Source: Dimargaris cristalligena (taxonomy: Eukaryota > Kickxellomycota > Dimargaritomycetes > Dimargaritales > Dimargaritaceae). From it: a stretch of 64,000 nucleotides of DNA. Every line of letters begins with the position of its first letter. The stretch's first letter is position 1. A program made the translations under genes and the position numbers. The DNA is taken from the NCBI GenBank assembly GCA_027576995.1, contig JANBQC010000011.1:62001-126000 (forward strand), given 5' to 3'. Under the pieces are notes generated by a model, which had not been told where the DNA came from, made no database searches, and saw nothing but the letters and a program-made list of their open reading frames with translations. Below are positions 21,964 to 33,908 of the stretch, piece by piece.

Positions 21964-23646
21964 TTAGTCCGAAGCCAACTCCAGTTTCTTGATTTGCTCC
22001 AGTAATCCCGGGTAGGCCTTGATCCACTCCAATACATCGGGGGCATTGGCGGTTCCGGAATGGGGGATGTTGGAGGAAGTGGACGGTTCCCCCGGTAGCT
22101 TATTCCGTTCCGCCGGCTCATAGGTATGCGACGGGGTGTCACTTACGCGGCGACGGTAATGCGTCCTTGCTGACCCTTCTGGCTGGTACTCGTCCCAGCG
22201 AGGCATACTGGAGGATTCCCGCCCCGAAGAGTGGGTGCGGCGAATCCTGGGGGTGGGTGGCGACACCGTATGGTGGTGGTGGTAGTGCTGGCGATGGTGG
22301 TAGCCGGTGTAATCCCCCCGCGGTGGCGGTTCATCGTACGAGAATCCCGGATGTCGGTAGTCGGCGGAGTAGGGGGCATCATTAAAGGCGGAGTATTCCG
22401 GCCCCTGCGTATGAACCGTCGGCCGAGCGGAGCGGCGGGGCTCACCATAAGGGTGGCGGGTCGTGGGCCAAGCGGTGTTTGGTGACGCCGGCTGGGATAA
22501 TGGGTGGCTGGCCGGGTTGGTCGTCGGATAGGAGTCGGCCACTTCATAGTGCCGCGGATACGAAGGCGGGGCGTAGCCCCGGATCAATCTATCGTGGGCC
22601 TCTTGGGCGTGGCGGACTGTACGCTTAAGTTTAGCTACCTCGTCATTTAGCTGGGCGTTATCCTCGCGGCATCGGGCGAGGTCATGGTCCAATCGATCGG
22701 CCCTCCGCTCGCTAATGTGGTGTTGGGTACTGAAGTACTCCCTCTCCCGGTCTATATTTTCCCGCCGTTTAAGTTCTTCGAGTAGAGTGGTAATGTGGGC
22801 CTCCTGGCGTTTGTACTTGACGTTCCGTACATGCAATTCTTCCTGTAATTTATCGTAGTCCAACTGCAGTTTGTCCATGTTGATATTCATGACCTCGGTC
22901 CGCTTATTTAGCTCACTGTACGACATTACTAATCTATACCGATCGTCGGCCACGTTCTTCCAGTATTGGGCGTAGGCGACTATATCTTTGATGACTGTCG
23001 GAGATATGCCCGTTGGGGACACCGTCGCAGACGCCGGAGGGGGCTCCTGGGGTTCTTCGACCCCCGGTAGGTTAGTGTCGCTTATTGGCGATAGTAATAT
23101 AGGCAGAATTTCGTCGGGCATGGTGCCGTCGAGGTTGAGAAGCGAATCGACGGTCGCTGTTTTGGGCGAGGGGGCATCCCTCGGGGGCGATAGGGGGGGT
23201 GGGGATAGTGGTGGCGGCGAATGCAACTTTTGGGAAGCCCCGGGGTCGGTTAAGGCTCGGTTCGGACTCCTAGGGGATATCGGCCATTCCCGAGGCTCCT
23301 CCTGGGTCGCCGACAAAGGTCGCGGCGGCCGACGGTGCCGGGCAGAAAGGGGCGCCCGGTTGCTGGCCAAAGGAGGGACGAGGCCAACCCCGAGGGGTTC
23401 GCTAGGTAGTATACGCAAGGGACGACTTCGGGGGTGACCCTCGGGTCTCGTGAATGAAATTGGAACGGGCACCTGGGTGGGGGATTCTATCAGCAACAGT
23501 TCGGCGGTGGCCACGGAGATGTTCGAGCTCAAATTGACACTAGGTGAGCTGGCGTCAGCATGAGCTATAGGTGGTTGGCTATGACGTGACCTTCGGGAAC
23601 GGGCCCTTTCGGAATCCAGTGGGTACTCGATCGGAGAGTCGTCCAT
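21964..23646 (-). CDS. Coiled-coil protein with disordered, Pro/Ser-rich flanks (function unknown)
   Basis: The protein has 560 aa in a single exon. Residues 1-215 are disordered and rich in Pro, Ser and Arg (LHSPPPLSPPPLSPP). Residues about 218-355 form a heptad-rich coiled coil (YDKLQEELHVRNVKYKRQEA, RADRLDHDLARCREDNAQL). Residues 360-520 are Tyr/His/Pro-rich and disordered, with a His cluster. The last about 25 residues (DVLEWIKAYPGLLEQIKKLE) could be a short helical binding motif. I do not recognise a family. The layout suggests a cytosolic scaffold or cytoskeletal adaptor, which is inference. The ATG at 23646 is the only good start. Confidence 0.78.
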   Translation of the reverse strand: MDDSPIEYPLDSERARSRRSRHSQPPIAHADASSPSVNLSSNISVATAELLLIESPTQVPVPISFTRPEGHPRSRPLRILPSEPLGVGLVPPLASNRAPLSARHRRPPRPLSATQEEPREWPISPRSPNRALTDPGASQKLHSPPPLSPPPLSPPRDAPSPKTATVDSLLNLDGTMPDEILPILLSPISDTNLPGVEEPQEPPPASATVSPTGISPTVIKDIVAYAQYWKNVADDRYRLVMSYSELNKRTEVMNINMDKLQLDYDKLQEELHVRNVKYKRQEAHITTLLEELKRRENIDREREYFSTQHHISERRADRLDHDLARCREDNAQLNDEVAKLKRTVRHAQEAHDRLIRGYAPPSYPRHYEVADSYPTTNPASHPLSQPASPNTAWPTTRHPYGEPRRSARPTVHTQGPEYSAFNDAPYSADYRHPGFSYDEPPPRGDYTGYHHRQHYHHHHTVSPPTPRIRRTHSSGRESSSMPRWDEYQPEGSARTHYRRRVSDTPSHTYEPAERNKLPGEPSTSSNIPHSGTANAPDVLEWIKAYPGLLEQIKKLELASD

Positions 23647-26289
23647 GGTATTATAGGCAATTGGAATTTAAAAAGAGAAAGAGAGAGGGTGGAGGCAAAG
23701 TAGGCGGCAACGGGATTATGCAGTGAATAAGAGGGAAGGAAACACGAAAGGCCGAATAGCCCGGAACTTAAGCAAGGGTCTGAATATGCTTATAAGCAAT
23801 ACGCCCGCTTATAAAAAAAAGTAAAGTGGCCACCCCGAATAACCCTGTGAACAGTACTAACAATAGTGTAGGGAACCGGAAGGCGCGTGGTGCGAAGGCG
23901 GGAACCGCACACGAGAGAGCCCGTCCCAAGGCTTTGAAACTCCGCTTCGGGTCCTGCTTGATTGAATAGGGAACACTGCCGAGAGGGTATATTATAATAG
24001 CCGGAGGCAAGCTGTTACACATGGGCGTCTAGCTGCATACCCAGGAGCACTAGGAGTATGCCGAGTGCGTTCGAAAGCAGCCTGGTGTAATATACAATCA
24101 CAATATAGAGTGGAAAGAACAAATGGCGAATGACGGTTATACTAAGCGTGACGCTACTAGTCTTTATATAGTGTATCTTTACATAGGAACGGCACTAAAC
24201 CATTAAGATTCCTTGGATTACTCAGATTGACGCCCGCTCATGTTTGAAGTTCAGGGGGAAGAGTGTAAGTGCAGCGTATTGCGCCTTTTCCAGCCCCATT
24301 AGCCCGACCAAGACACGATGCTTCTAGGAATATTCGATATACCGCACTAAGGGGATCTTACGCTTTTCATTGAATACCGGGATTAATTTCTTGGGGATAC
24401 TCTTAACATAGTGGCTCATGTAATCAGCCTTTGATCATTACCGAACATCCCACGTACAACAATTGTTTACCTTCAAAGATAAGTTTAGTATAGGCCCATC
24501 TACGTGTACCAGGTGCCTACAGAGCTATGGCCCGTAGCCAGGCAACATGGCTTACCAATGTTTACCAATCACGCTACCTAATCGACCGACGGTAATCGGG
24601 CCATGGGCCACTATTCCCCGCACCTATGAAAGTAAACTAGATACCCTTGATTATTCAGAGTGGAAATGCGGCACGAGATGGGTATATGGACACACGACTA
24701 GCCCCAACTAATCTTTTCCCGCCGAATAACCATTGTTGTTCTTTCCACTACGGCCATCGGGGTTGGCAAGAGGGAGGGGTCGCGTAGCTAGCGGCATTTT
24801 AAATAAAGGAGGAGATTCCACTCGATTTGCATTGATTTTCAAAATGAATCTTGCCAGCGGGGATAGTCTTTGGGAACTTCCTGTTATACCTCCCTTTTTC
24901 TCGAACGACACTCTTTATAGCTGCAATCCAAGGTGGAATGTCGCATTGGCCATTATCGATGCATTCTGAGACCATTTTGCGGGTGCGGGGCTATACCCGT
25001 TGTCCACGCCCACAGTCTCCCAAATTAAGTGCATCTTATTTTAAAAATAGCCCCACTCAAAGCGGCAAACTAATCCTTCCACAGCATTGGCGAGGGAAGG
25101 GGTAAGGCCTAATATACCTGCTGGACTTAAAGCCGCACAACGAGAACCAATTCTCCTCACCAATCGTCGGTTAGTATTTGCGGAGGGCTAAATGTTAGGT
25201 TAATCAGATACAAAAACCCTGTCACTTGCCCCCTTTACGATTGTATATACATTGTCGCTGTGAGCCAATCTGGTGCTATTTCAGCTAGCCACGTATGTAA
25301 ATAGGCAAACCGACCTTGAGTGGCTATTTTATTCACCGATCTAATTAAGCCGCCGATTCCATCTATCCCTACTGATTATTCGTAAAGTGAGGACGAGTAG
25401 CAACCATCGGCCACTCTACTCCCAATTAGGCCAAGATGTGACAGCATTGGGGAAGACTATAGATGTTTAAAACTGGTCTTCGCTTGGGTATCCCATTTGA
25501 TGAGTACCAAACCCTTCACCACAATTGAGTTTTATTTGACTCGCCGACAATTGGGCTAACATGTATCGTCACCTTCCTCTACCACAACTATAACATGGAA
25601 AGTCCCATTTTTGAAGAGGCTTATGGTGAGGAATCAGCAGGTTACAACAATATACGCATATTATAGGGAAAAGAAGAGAATTCCAAAATCCCTGATAGGC
25701 TACAATCGCCACACAGATTGCCCGCCGATCCACGTCAATCTAGGGTGTGATTCGTGGGGATATGGATGGGCCAAAATGAGTAGGCGGACCCTGCTAAGTT
25801 ACCGAGCGGTCCTCCTTTAATATTGGCCACACACAAAACCCTTAAAGAAGTTGATGGGCTGTGTATCCAGCGATTGTTAAGGGAAATGGAGGCTTGAAGG
25901 CGGCGACCTTTCTCATTCATCTACCCATATATAATACCCCGGCTCCGTCTGGCCCTCCAGATTGTTAACTCGATAATACCCTCTTCCACTCCCCCCATTA
26001 TTGTACGATATCCATCGGCGTACAGGCTATGCCACCTTCTTTTTATGACCTGCTAATATTATCCGTATCACTTCTAATCATTTGTATTTATTGTGACATT
26101 TAGTAATATTCACAACCCTACCCCTCCCCTCCGAAGACCTTTACCATTTACTTTAGCCCATGTGCCCAACTATTGACCACCTCACTATTTAAACTCTGCT
26201 ATTCTAAATAATCGTTTAGTGGCCATTATACATATATTTCTGTTAATATTTCTGTTCCTTTCATCAACACACCATATCTTCCTGTTATC
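23647..26289. other. Intergenic, 2.6 kb, divergent promoters
   Basis: Promoter DNA of the coiled-coil gene (-) and the kelch gene (+). Apart from a doubtful small frame at 23768-24022, no gene or RNA is recognised. Confidence 0.45.
23768..24022 (-). CDS. Doubtful 84-aa single-pass membrane protein
   Basis: This short frame has one clear membrane helix at about residues 50-73 (FPTLLLVLFTGLFGVATLLF) preceded by basic residues. It lies 121 nt upstream of the coiled-coil gene on the same strand, so it could equally be an uORF in that transcript or chance. No homology recognised. Confidence 0.25.
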   Translation of the reverse strand: MCNSLPPAIIIYPLGSVPYSIKQDPKRSFKALGRALSCAVPAFAPRAFRFPTLLLVLFTGLFGVATLLFFISGRIAYKHIQTLA

Positions 26290-27822
26290 ATGCGGGTAAC
26301 CATTAGCTTAGCATTATGTCTACCCCTGCTTGGGGCTGTATTCCCCCTCTCCACTCGTGGTGCTGATGTAGACGTTGGTCGGTTCGACCATTCGAGTATC
26401 TATTTTAACAAGGCGTTATTTATCCTGGGCGGCCAGGTAGACCATAATGGCACGCTAGCCAGTAGCCATCTGTCGTTGGACCTGGCGACCCCCTTTAACA
26501 CCGACCAACCCCCATGGCTGGCCACGGAGTCCAGCACCGAAGCGCCCCCGCCGGCCGTGGGTATGGCCGTGGGGTGGGTGGACGGGATTTCCCAGCGCCA
26601 GGTACTGGCCCGCGGCGGGCGTACTGTTAATGAAGATAATTCCAACACGACCGACCGCGTCACAGTATCGGGCCACGATTCGTTTATTTACGGTTCGCAA
26701 AATCAGCAATGGGCCCAAATCACCATGGCTTCCCCAGCCAAGAGCAGTAGTGAGTCGGAAGCGGCCCTTTACGGGGCGAGTCTGGTTACCCCACCCCACG
26801 GCCGATGGTTGATCCAGTTCGGCGGTTTGGGGACCAGCGGTAGTAGCGTTGCCACTACCATGAAACTAAGCATCACCAAAATGGAACAAAACGTCTACCC
26901 GCCCCAGGAAGATACACCCTCGCCGCGGCACCACCACACGGCGGTCATCCACCAGTCGATTTACATGGCGGTGGTAGGGGGCCAGGCCGAGCAAGCCGCG
27001 GGAAAGGAAACGGATTCGCCCCTGGCTGATACGGTATATTTGTTCAACACGCTCAAGGAGACCTGGTCCCAATCCCCCGCCACCGGATCCCAGTGGTTCC
27101 GCACATTGACTCAGTCGCCGGGCGTCATGTACCACAGCCGCATCATTTTCTACGGGGGCCTAATCCAAAACGAGCGTACCATCAACCACCAGTTTCTCAT
27201 CCTGGATTACGCCAGCGGTCACTACACGTGGCATAACCGGACCGTGGCCAATATGCCGTCCACCGGGCGTTACGGTCACTCGGCTACTCTGGTCGGTCGC
27301 TACCTCATTATTGCCTTTGGTACCGACGGCACCGGCCCCCTAGATGATACCATCGTGGTGGACTTGGAAACCTGGGAACGGATGCAGGTCTTTGACCAGG
27401 AGCGAGCGCTGGATGTACCCGCCGAAGACCGCACCCTACTGGATGAGGCGAACAACAAGGGCGCCATCCACATGTCGGCCGGGAAAATCGCCGGTATCGT
27501 TATTGGCGGCCTGGCCGGACTCGGTTGCGTGGGGTTCCTCGTTTGGTGGGGGGTGTTCTACCGAAGTTCCCAGGCCCAAAAGCAGGCCGAGTCAGAAATG
27601 GGCAAGTCCCGGCACAACTCCCTGTTTTTATTCCTCGACAAATTACCCATCGGAGGGGGTGATGGGCCACCCTCGGGTGGTAGTCGTATCCACTCCATGA
27701 TGAGCCCCGGCTTCCGAAGCCGCTTCCCCAAGTCTCCCCGCACGCCCCGGGAGTCCCATATGAAACATGTTTCATTGGCGTTCCCGATGCCGCCCATGCC
27801 CGAGAAGAAACCCATTGCCTAA
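26290..27822 (+). CDS. Kelch-repeat, single-pass membrane surface protein
   Basis: The protein has 510 aa in one exon. A signal peptide (MRVTISLALCLPLLGAVFPL) leads to an extracellular beta-propeller of kelch-type repeats at about residues 30-370, recognisable by FDHSSIYFNKALFILGG, PSPRHHHTAVIHQSIYMAVVG and GRYGHSATLVGRYLIIAFG. One transmembrane helix lies at about residues 399-421 (IAGIVIGGLAGLGCVGFLVW), followed by an 85-residue basic, Pro/Ser-rich cytoplasmic tail. Potential N-glycosylation sites are present (NGT, NTT, NRT). Kelch proteins of this build are common in early-diverging fungi; ligand and role are unknown. AATAAA at 27836-27841 just after the stop is a likely polyadenylation signal. 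Confidence 0.88.
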   Translation: MRVTISLALCLPLLGAVFPLSTRGADVDVGRFDHSSIYFNKALFILGGQVDHNGTLASSHLSLDLATPFNTDQPPWLATESSTEAPPPAVGMAVGWVDGISQRQVLARGGRTVNEDNSNTTDRVTVSGHDSFIYGSQNQQWAQITMASPAKSSSESEAALYGASLVTPPHGRWLIQFGGLGTSGSSVATTMKLSITKMEQNVYPPQEDTPSPRHHHTAVIHQSIYMAVVGGQAEQAAGKETDSPLADTVYLFNTLKETWSQSPATGSQWFRTLTQSPGVMYHSRIIFYGGLIQNERTINHQFLILDYASGHYTWHNRTVANMPSTGRYGHSATLVGRYLIIAFGTDGTGPLDDTIVVDLETWERMQVFDQERALDVPAEDRTLLDEANNKGAIHMSAGKIAGIVIGGLAGLGCVGFLVWWGVFYRSSQAQKQAESEMGKSRHNSLFLFLDKLPIGGGDGPPSGGSRIHSMMSPGFRSRFPKSPRTPRESHMKHVSLAFPMPPMPEKKPIA

Positions 27823-28267
27823 TTTCACCCTGACGAATAAACACTTTGTTATTCCCTCCCCCCGCCACTGTCGTCCATTCATAGCAACGATGCCGATTTA
27901 TTTCAGCCCATTATCTACTATGAAACCCGAATAAATATGCGGTTCTCGATCGACATGACTTTAGAGGTTAATAGGTTCATTAAGCTATATGAAATAATGT
28001 ATCCAATATTGAAAGGGTCTAAACTAGAAGCTAGGGGTACTATAATATATAAGTGAGAGGAGTGAGAGGGGATACACAAACACCGATATATGGGACATAG
28101 CAATACAGAGTGTGATACGGTGACAAATGAATGAATGGTAAAGGGAGGGGGGATTTAGGGCAATAAGAAATATAAGCGTGGGTATTAACTGCCACGGCTT
28201 TGGTGTACATCAAAAACAAAATACACCCTCTTATAAAACACTCTCCAGTTGTTGCAGCGTGGTTGGA
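27823..28267. terminator. Convergent 3' spacer with AATAAA
   Basis: 445 nt between the kelch (+) and sugar transporter (-) stop codons. AATAAA at 27836-27841 fits the kelch transcript. Nothing else recognised. Confidence 0.5.
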
Positions 28268-30286
28268 TTAGACACGTGGGCTTTTGGGGATACTGCCCTG
28301 ATCCGACACCAATACTGGAGTGGGAGACCCCTGGACGGATGGCACTACGCCCGAAGCTCGCCGAGACTGAACCGGTGTTGGAATCGGGTCCGCCGTCTGG
28401 TCAGCGGGCATGGACCGTTTGATACCCACACAGGAGAGACATTTGTACCACATCCGTCGGAAGAAGGCGGCAGCACGTCCAAAGTCGGATTGGTTCAGCA
28501 TACTGATGACTTCGTCCACGGGTTTGCCCTTAGTTTCGGGTACGAAGAAAAGGACAAACAAGGTGAACGCACCGGTAATAGCGGCGAAAGGCACGAAGGT
28601 GGCATCGCCGAGTCCGGACTGCAGACTGGGGAAAATCAGACCCACGATAAAATTGCAGAACCAGTTGAGAATCATGCACCACGACGACGCGGCTGATTGG
28701 GCGTAGGTGGGGAAGGTTTCCGTCATGAACAACCACGGGGTTACGCCGAGACCCACGGCGAAAAAGGCAATGAAGAGGAACACGAACACGATCACCAGCA
28801 CGTCACTGTTGGCGGCCGACGCAATGACAATAACGATGGACGACACGGTCATCCCACCGGCACTGATGAGGGTGAGGATCTTACGACCTAAACGATCAAC
28901 CAAACCCATGGTAATCACGGTCATGACCACGTTCAAACCACCCGTACCGACCGTAATGTGTTGCGGCGTTTGGCTGTTGCTAAACAGTTTGTCGAAGATG
29001 GAGGTCGAGTAAAACATGACCCCGTTGATACCTGAGAGCTGTTGGACCGCACTGAACACTGAGGCGAAAAGCAAAGGTTTGAACAAATGGTACGGCCCAC
29101 CCCCGCGACCGCGCAGCAACTGCCACACGTTAATGGAGTTGGTGCCCTGGGGCCGGAAGCGGGACTCGCCGCGACCTCCCCCACCTCCTTCGCCGGTGTC
29201 GGAGGCCAGGGCAATCTCGCCATCGCCGTCTGATTCGGACGTCGGCGGCGAAGCTCCTTCCACGGAATGACGGCGGCCGTCTTCGCCCTTCGTTTCACCG
29301 ATGGGGTTAGCAATTCGCGTGGTGTCGGGCGTTTTGACGTCAGCTTGCTTTTCGTCGCCGTCCTTGGTCTGGCCCGCGGCATCCCCCTTATCACTGTCCG
29401 AATCGGACGCATTAAGGCGTGGTGAACCGTCTCCGGCGCCCTGGGGATTCATGATTTCGTATAATTCCTCACTCACGTCTCGCCCACCGCGCAGCCGTTT
29501 GAGCGCATGTTCGGCGTCGCTAATGCGACCCTGTAGAACGAGGTAACGTGGGGTTTCGTTAATGAACAAACAGCCGATCATTTGGCCGATACCCACCAGG
29601 GCCGGAATGATGGTAAGCACGCGCCACACGGGCGGGGACGACAGGCCCAGACCGAGACATTCGACCACCAGAATACCCAACACAATGAATAATTGGTTCA
29701 TGGCGCCTAAGGCACCGCGGGCTTCCACGGTCGCAATCTCGCTCAGGTAGGTGGGGGAAATAACGCACGCCCCACCACAGCCGATACCCACGATGGTGCG
29801 GCCCACGACCAACTGGGTAACGGAACTGGTGGTGGAAACGAGTAGACTGCCTACAATAAGGAACAGGTTATTCCAGATCATCGCCCCACGCCGGCCCAGG
29901 CGGGTAATACCCGGACCGCCGAGGACACCGCCAATAAGGCCACCGATGGCGAACATAGCCACGGCCATACCCCATTGGAAATTGTCCATGGGGATACAGT
30001 CCGGCAAGCCACCTTGCTTGTGATCGGGGGGCACCACGCCATTACAGAACCGAATGACGTTTTCGGGGATATTAAACACCGAGGTGTTGTAACCGTTGTT
30101 GAAGGAACCTAGACTAGCAATAACGGCTGAGAAGATCATGTATTTGGGCGTAGACGCTATTATTTCCCGCCGGGAATGTGGCTCATCGGTGGTAGTGACG
30201 GCGGCGGTGGGATTTAGATCACTGGCCGTATCCACCTCCCCCATGGAGGAAGGAGCAGGCGAGCTTTTTTTTAACAAGGACTTCAT
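28268..30286 (-). CDS. MFS sugar porter with an extended central loop
   Basis: The protein has 672 aa in one exon and 12 predicted membrane helices. Sugar-porter motifs are present: RLGRRGAM after helix 2, GRTIVGIGCGGACVISPTYL in helices 4-5, QQLSGINGVMFYST in helix 7, DRLGRK in the second half, and PETKGKPVDEV after helix 12. These define the hexose/polyol transporter family (facilitators or H+ symporters at the plasma membrane). The cytosolic loop between helices 6 and 7 is enlarged to about 115 residues (about 280-395) and is strongly acidic, Ser/Asp/Gly-rich (LNASDSDSDKGDAAG), where typical members have about 60. The 80-residue tail is also long. These regions may be regulatory, which is inference. 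Exact sugar unknown. Confidence 0.92.
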   Translation of the reverse strand: MKSLLKKSSPAPSSMGEVDTASDLNPTAAVTTTDEPHSRREIIASTPKYMIFSAVIASLGSFNNGYNTSVFNIPENVIRFCNGVVPPDHKQGGLPDCIPMDNFQWGMAVAMFAIGGLIGGVLGGPGITRLGRRGAMIWNNLFLIVGSLLVSTTSSVTQLVVGRTIVGIGCGGACVISPTYLSEIATVEARGALGAMNQLFIVLGILVVECLGLGLSSPPVWRVLTIIPALVGIGQMIGCLFINETPRYLVLQGRISDAEHALKRLRGGRDVSEELYEIMNPQGAGDGSPRLNASDSDSDKGDAAGQTKDGDEKQADVKTPDTTRIANPIGETKGEDGRRHSVEGASPPTSESDGDGEIALASDTGEGGGGGRGESRFRPQGTNSINVWQLLRGRGGGPYHLFKPLLFASVFSAVQQLSGINGVMFYSTSIFDKLFSNSQTPQHITVGTGGLNVVMTVITMGLVDRLGRKILTLISAGGMTVSSIVIVIASAANSDVLVIVFVFLFIAFFAVGLGVTPWLFMTETFPTYAQSAASSWCMILNWFCNFIVGLIFPSLQSGLGDATFVPFAAITGAFTLFVLFFVPETKGKPVDEVISMLNQSDFGRAAAFFRRMWYKCLSCVGIKRSMPADQTADPIPTPVQSRRASGVVPSVQGSPTPVLVSDQGSIPKSPRV

Positions 30287-33200
30287 TACAGCGATAGCAT
30301 GGGTATGGTAGCGAAATAGCGGTTAACTGGCAACTGAAAAAGGCGAGTTGGAAATAGCTATAGGCGGGGGAGTGTGGCCGGTTGAAGTAGTAATAATGCA
30401 AGGGAAGGGAGTGTGGCTGGTCAGTTAGTATGTGTGTGGGTGGATGTACAGGGCAGGATCAGGTGCTTTGCTGCATGTCATAGGGAGGCTGCAGAGTGAC
30501 GAAATAAGGTAAGCAGCTTAGTTTAACGATTAATATTAAGAAATCGGAAAGATTAAAAATAGGCAAAAACAAATAAATCAACCGGCTTAAATAAAGCAAG
30601 GTGAAACGAATGTAGCCAAACAGGAAGTTTGTGCCAGCCAAAGGAAAACAGATAAGGTGGTCTAGATGTACTATCCTATTTAAACCGGATGTGGCGAAGC
30701 CCAACCAGCCCTAACTTGAGGTCTACTGAGGTGGTTTTAACAGGGTCCAAGCAAAGGCCAACCCCTGAATAGACTCAGTCTGCAGATAACCAAACGAGAG
30801 TGAAGATTAGCGGAGCAACAGGTATCACGTATGGGCGGAAATTCCAACGAAGAAAAGAACAACCAGAGAATTGGAAAGGGGAGGGAGGGAGAAGGTGCTC
30901 AGTTGAACGTTGCTGGTAGAGGGTATGGAAACTAACTGGATGCCACTTACTGTTTGATAAGTCCACGAAAGGATAGACAGAGAGAGATAGAGGGAGGGAT
31001 TCAGCAAAAATTACTGGTTTAGCTACCCGTTTAGATCAAGGCAACGCGAAACACGTCCAGGGGCCCGTAGGAGCACCAGGGGAAGTATCGAATAGTGTAC
31101 GAACGTAGGTCAAGGGTCTTGAATTCGGTACAAGGTGAATCCCGAAATTAGGGTAGTTTGAAATGAAAATTGGCGGAAAAGGGAAATGAATCAAAAAGTA
31201 TACACAGCTCACCACAAGGGATTGAATGAAGTGGTTAGTGGTGGTGGTAGCGTGAGCAAAACAATTAGAATACGGAATAGTCTACCTAATACCCTTTAAG
31301 ATGAGAAAAGTTGGAATTTGATTAATAGAAATTGGTACATTTGGCTTGTTCGAAACCAAGGTGAATCGAAGGCGAAACATAAACCATTTATATTAAAATT
31401 CGGTTCGGCGGCAGCGGGGTTTCACTTAGGCGGTCTGTGAGTCCGAGACCGGCGCAGGAAAACTGCAACCCTCCTCCCCTCCCTTCCCCTTCTATACTAC
31501 ACTACACTATACTATACTTTTGTTTAACCGATACTCTCACTCATTGCTAATGAATCCACCCACCCCACCCCCTCCTATTAAACCTCTCCCTCACATGGTG
31601 AAGGGGGAGGGAGACTTTGCGGATGCAAAATGGCCGAAGGGAAAATTTGTCGAAGGAGGCGGACATGATGCATTTGGCAATGGCTGGGCGTGGTTTTAGA
31701 TTACATATTGCCTTCTACTCTCCCCCTGATGGACTCTACGGGTAATAAAGAGGTGGAGGGAAATAAGTGGCTGTGAATGAAATCCCTGCGACCAGTGTAG
31801 GAAGGGTGAGAGTAGTCATTTGGGTAGCAAAGCAGCTTGGTTGTGTATATGGTAGTAGTGGAGATGGTGGTCAGGGTATAAGTAAGGGTATAGCACTCTA
31901 GGCCCATTTGCTTGATTTGGTGCATAGTAGGTAGCCCTAACACCCCCAAACCCTCGCTACCGGTATCCCTTAGTTTCAGTCAAAGAATCCCAACTTAGCT
32001 GTTTAATCGCAAATGGCCCAATGAATACAGTGCACCCGTTATTGACCGGTATAGTTCCGATGAGAACGGAAAAGTCAGTTGACTACCAATCCCAGGCACC
32101 GCTACTGCAAACATCGGTCCCCCCAGACATTGTATCGTTATCGCAAAGGTAATGGCAATAACTGTGGGGACGAGGGCGATGGTTGCGATAGGGGCCGGCA
32201 CATGGCTGCAAGGGGACTGCCACGGAGGAGTAGCGAGACCACGGTGGCTTATACGTGATATATTAGTTCACGGATAAACTAGCCAAATCCCTATCTCTCT
32301 CTCCTCATCCTCCTTGATTATTATACCCGGTGGGGCTTATCATTATACTAAACGTTAGTCCAGAAGACATGTCCAAAGCCTTTCCGGTCCACCACAATAG
32401 CCACTATTCCATTCAGCCCCCAAGTAATCTCGGCACATTGATGTCACCGTGGGGTGATTGCATTTGAAAACGGTGCTCAGTATACCCTGCTCAATTCATA
32501 AGGCCACATATAGTACAGCGATACCCTTGTCCGATTCGGAACCACCCCTATATCATCATAGCAATACATGGATATCTGATGGAGGGAAACTAATGGCTAC
32601 TAGACAACCGGCTAAGTAAAATCTTGCCCTTTTGCTTCTCGAAGGATTCTGTAAAGCCACGCATTTTTGCTATATGTTTACACTGATATATTATCGAATG
32701 CATTATAAAAAGTGGGGGATAGTTCATTATCATGTTCGCCCGGACATTCAATAAATAGTGATATTTAGGTGGATATACCCAAAATAATGAGGCTAGTAGA
32801 TAGAATAAGCCACTGGCTTGTGCGGCACAAGTATATTGAACGGCAATGTAAAAATAAGAGGGAACGGAATTTTAGACCAGTAAAATCATGTTTACCAAGG
32901 GGAGAATTCGTTTTACAGCCAGACCGAACTTCCCCCATATGCAACTACCTAAACCGCCTCCGCCCTTCATAATCAGGCTTGGGGATTGGGCAATCGATGG
33001 GATGGTAACACATTGAAAACCAGTGTCATTTTAGCCAGGTTTTTATTTTACTTTAGTCCTCGTGTCAACAAGCCGACAATAATGAATAAATCAAGGCAAA
33101 AGGACAAATGCCGAATAGGAATTGAGTGGGTCTATATCAGCGCCGGATTTAACCCAGTGACTAACTTCTGCCACACCTTTGGCAGTGTTAGTCATACCCA

Positions 33201-33908
33201 GGTATTCTCCCACTGTGTGGTCCTTTAGGATTTTCAACCGATGGGCAATGTTGGGAGATTCAGTATTACCAGAGCTCACAACTCTTAGCTGCACTGCTCA
33301 CACTGAACCTCCTCGGCATTACTTGAAGCACTTCCTTACAACACTATTTATAGTGGTTAAAGTGATTGGCGAAAAATGCAATTATTAGATGGATTTTTAA
33401 TATCTTGCCTTCAAAAAGCCCGCCCTTCTAATCACCATACCCATATAGATATTTGGCACATACGAGCCGCTTAAAACCACCCGTGTTTTCCGTCCCTTGG
33501 CCTATTATACTACTTAGTTTACGGATCTTATTGTGCACCCAGCTGTGTGACCTTAGCGCGTGCACTGATCATATTCCAAAAGCCGAATCGTCTATTAATT
33601 GACTGTCTCCCTTAAATTAACACTCAGTTCGCAATTCCCCCAGTTGGATAGCGTTAAAGGCTGTAGTAGAAGCGCTGCATAATACATACCTTCAGACAAC
33701 ATTGATACTATTATTTATTATATATATATATATATATACATTTATGATGACCCCGATGCAAATATATATTTAAATATAATTGTACAGATGTTGAAACGAT
33801 AGCTGGTAGCAGTCATTATCATTTATTCCTGTAAGCCAGCGTCAATCTGGGGTTCGATAAAATGATCTATATATTGCGGAATATACGATTTTGATCTCGA
33901 GACAACCT
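30287..33908. other. Intergenic, 3.6 kb
   Basis: The first about 1.1 kb is purine-rich on the plus strand (pyrimidine-rich in the sense of the transporter gene) and may include its 5' leader. A (TA)9 tract is at 33721-33738. I recognise no gene; open frames are short and compositionally random. Confidence 0.45.
33721..33738. repeat. (TA)9 microsatellite
   Basis: Simple TA tract downstream of the small secreted protein gene; not in a known intron. Confidence 0.85.
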
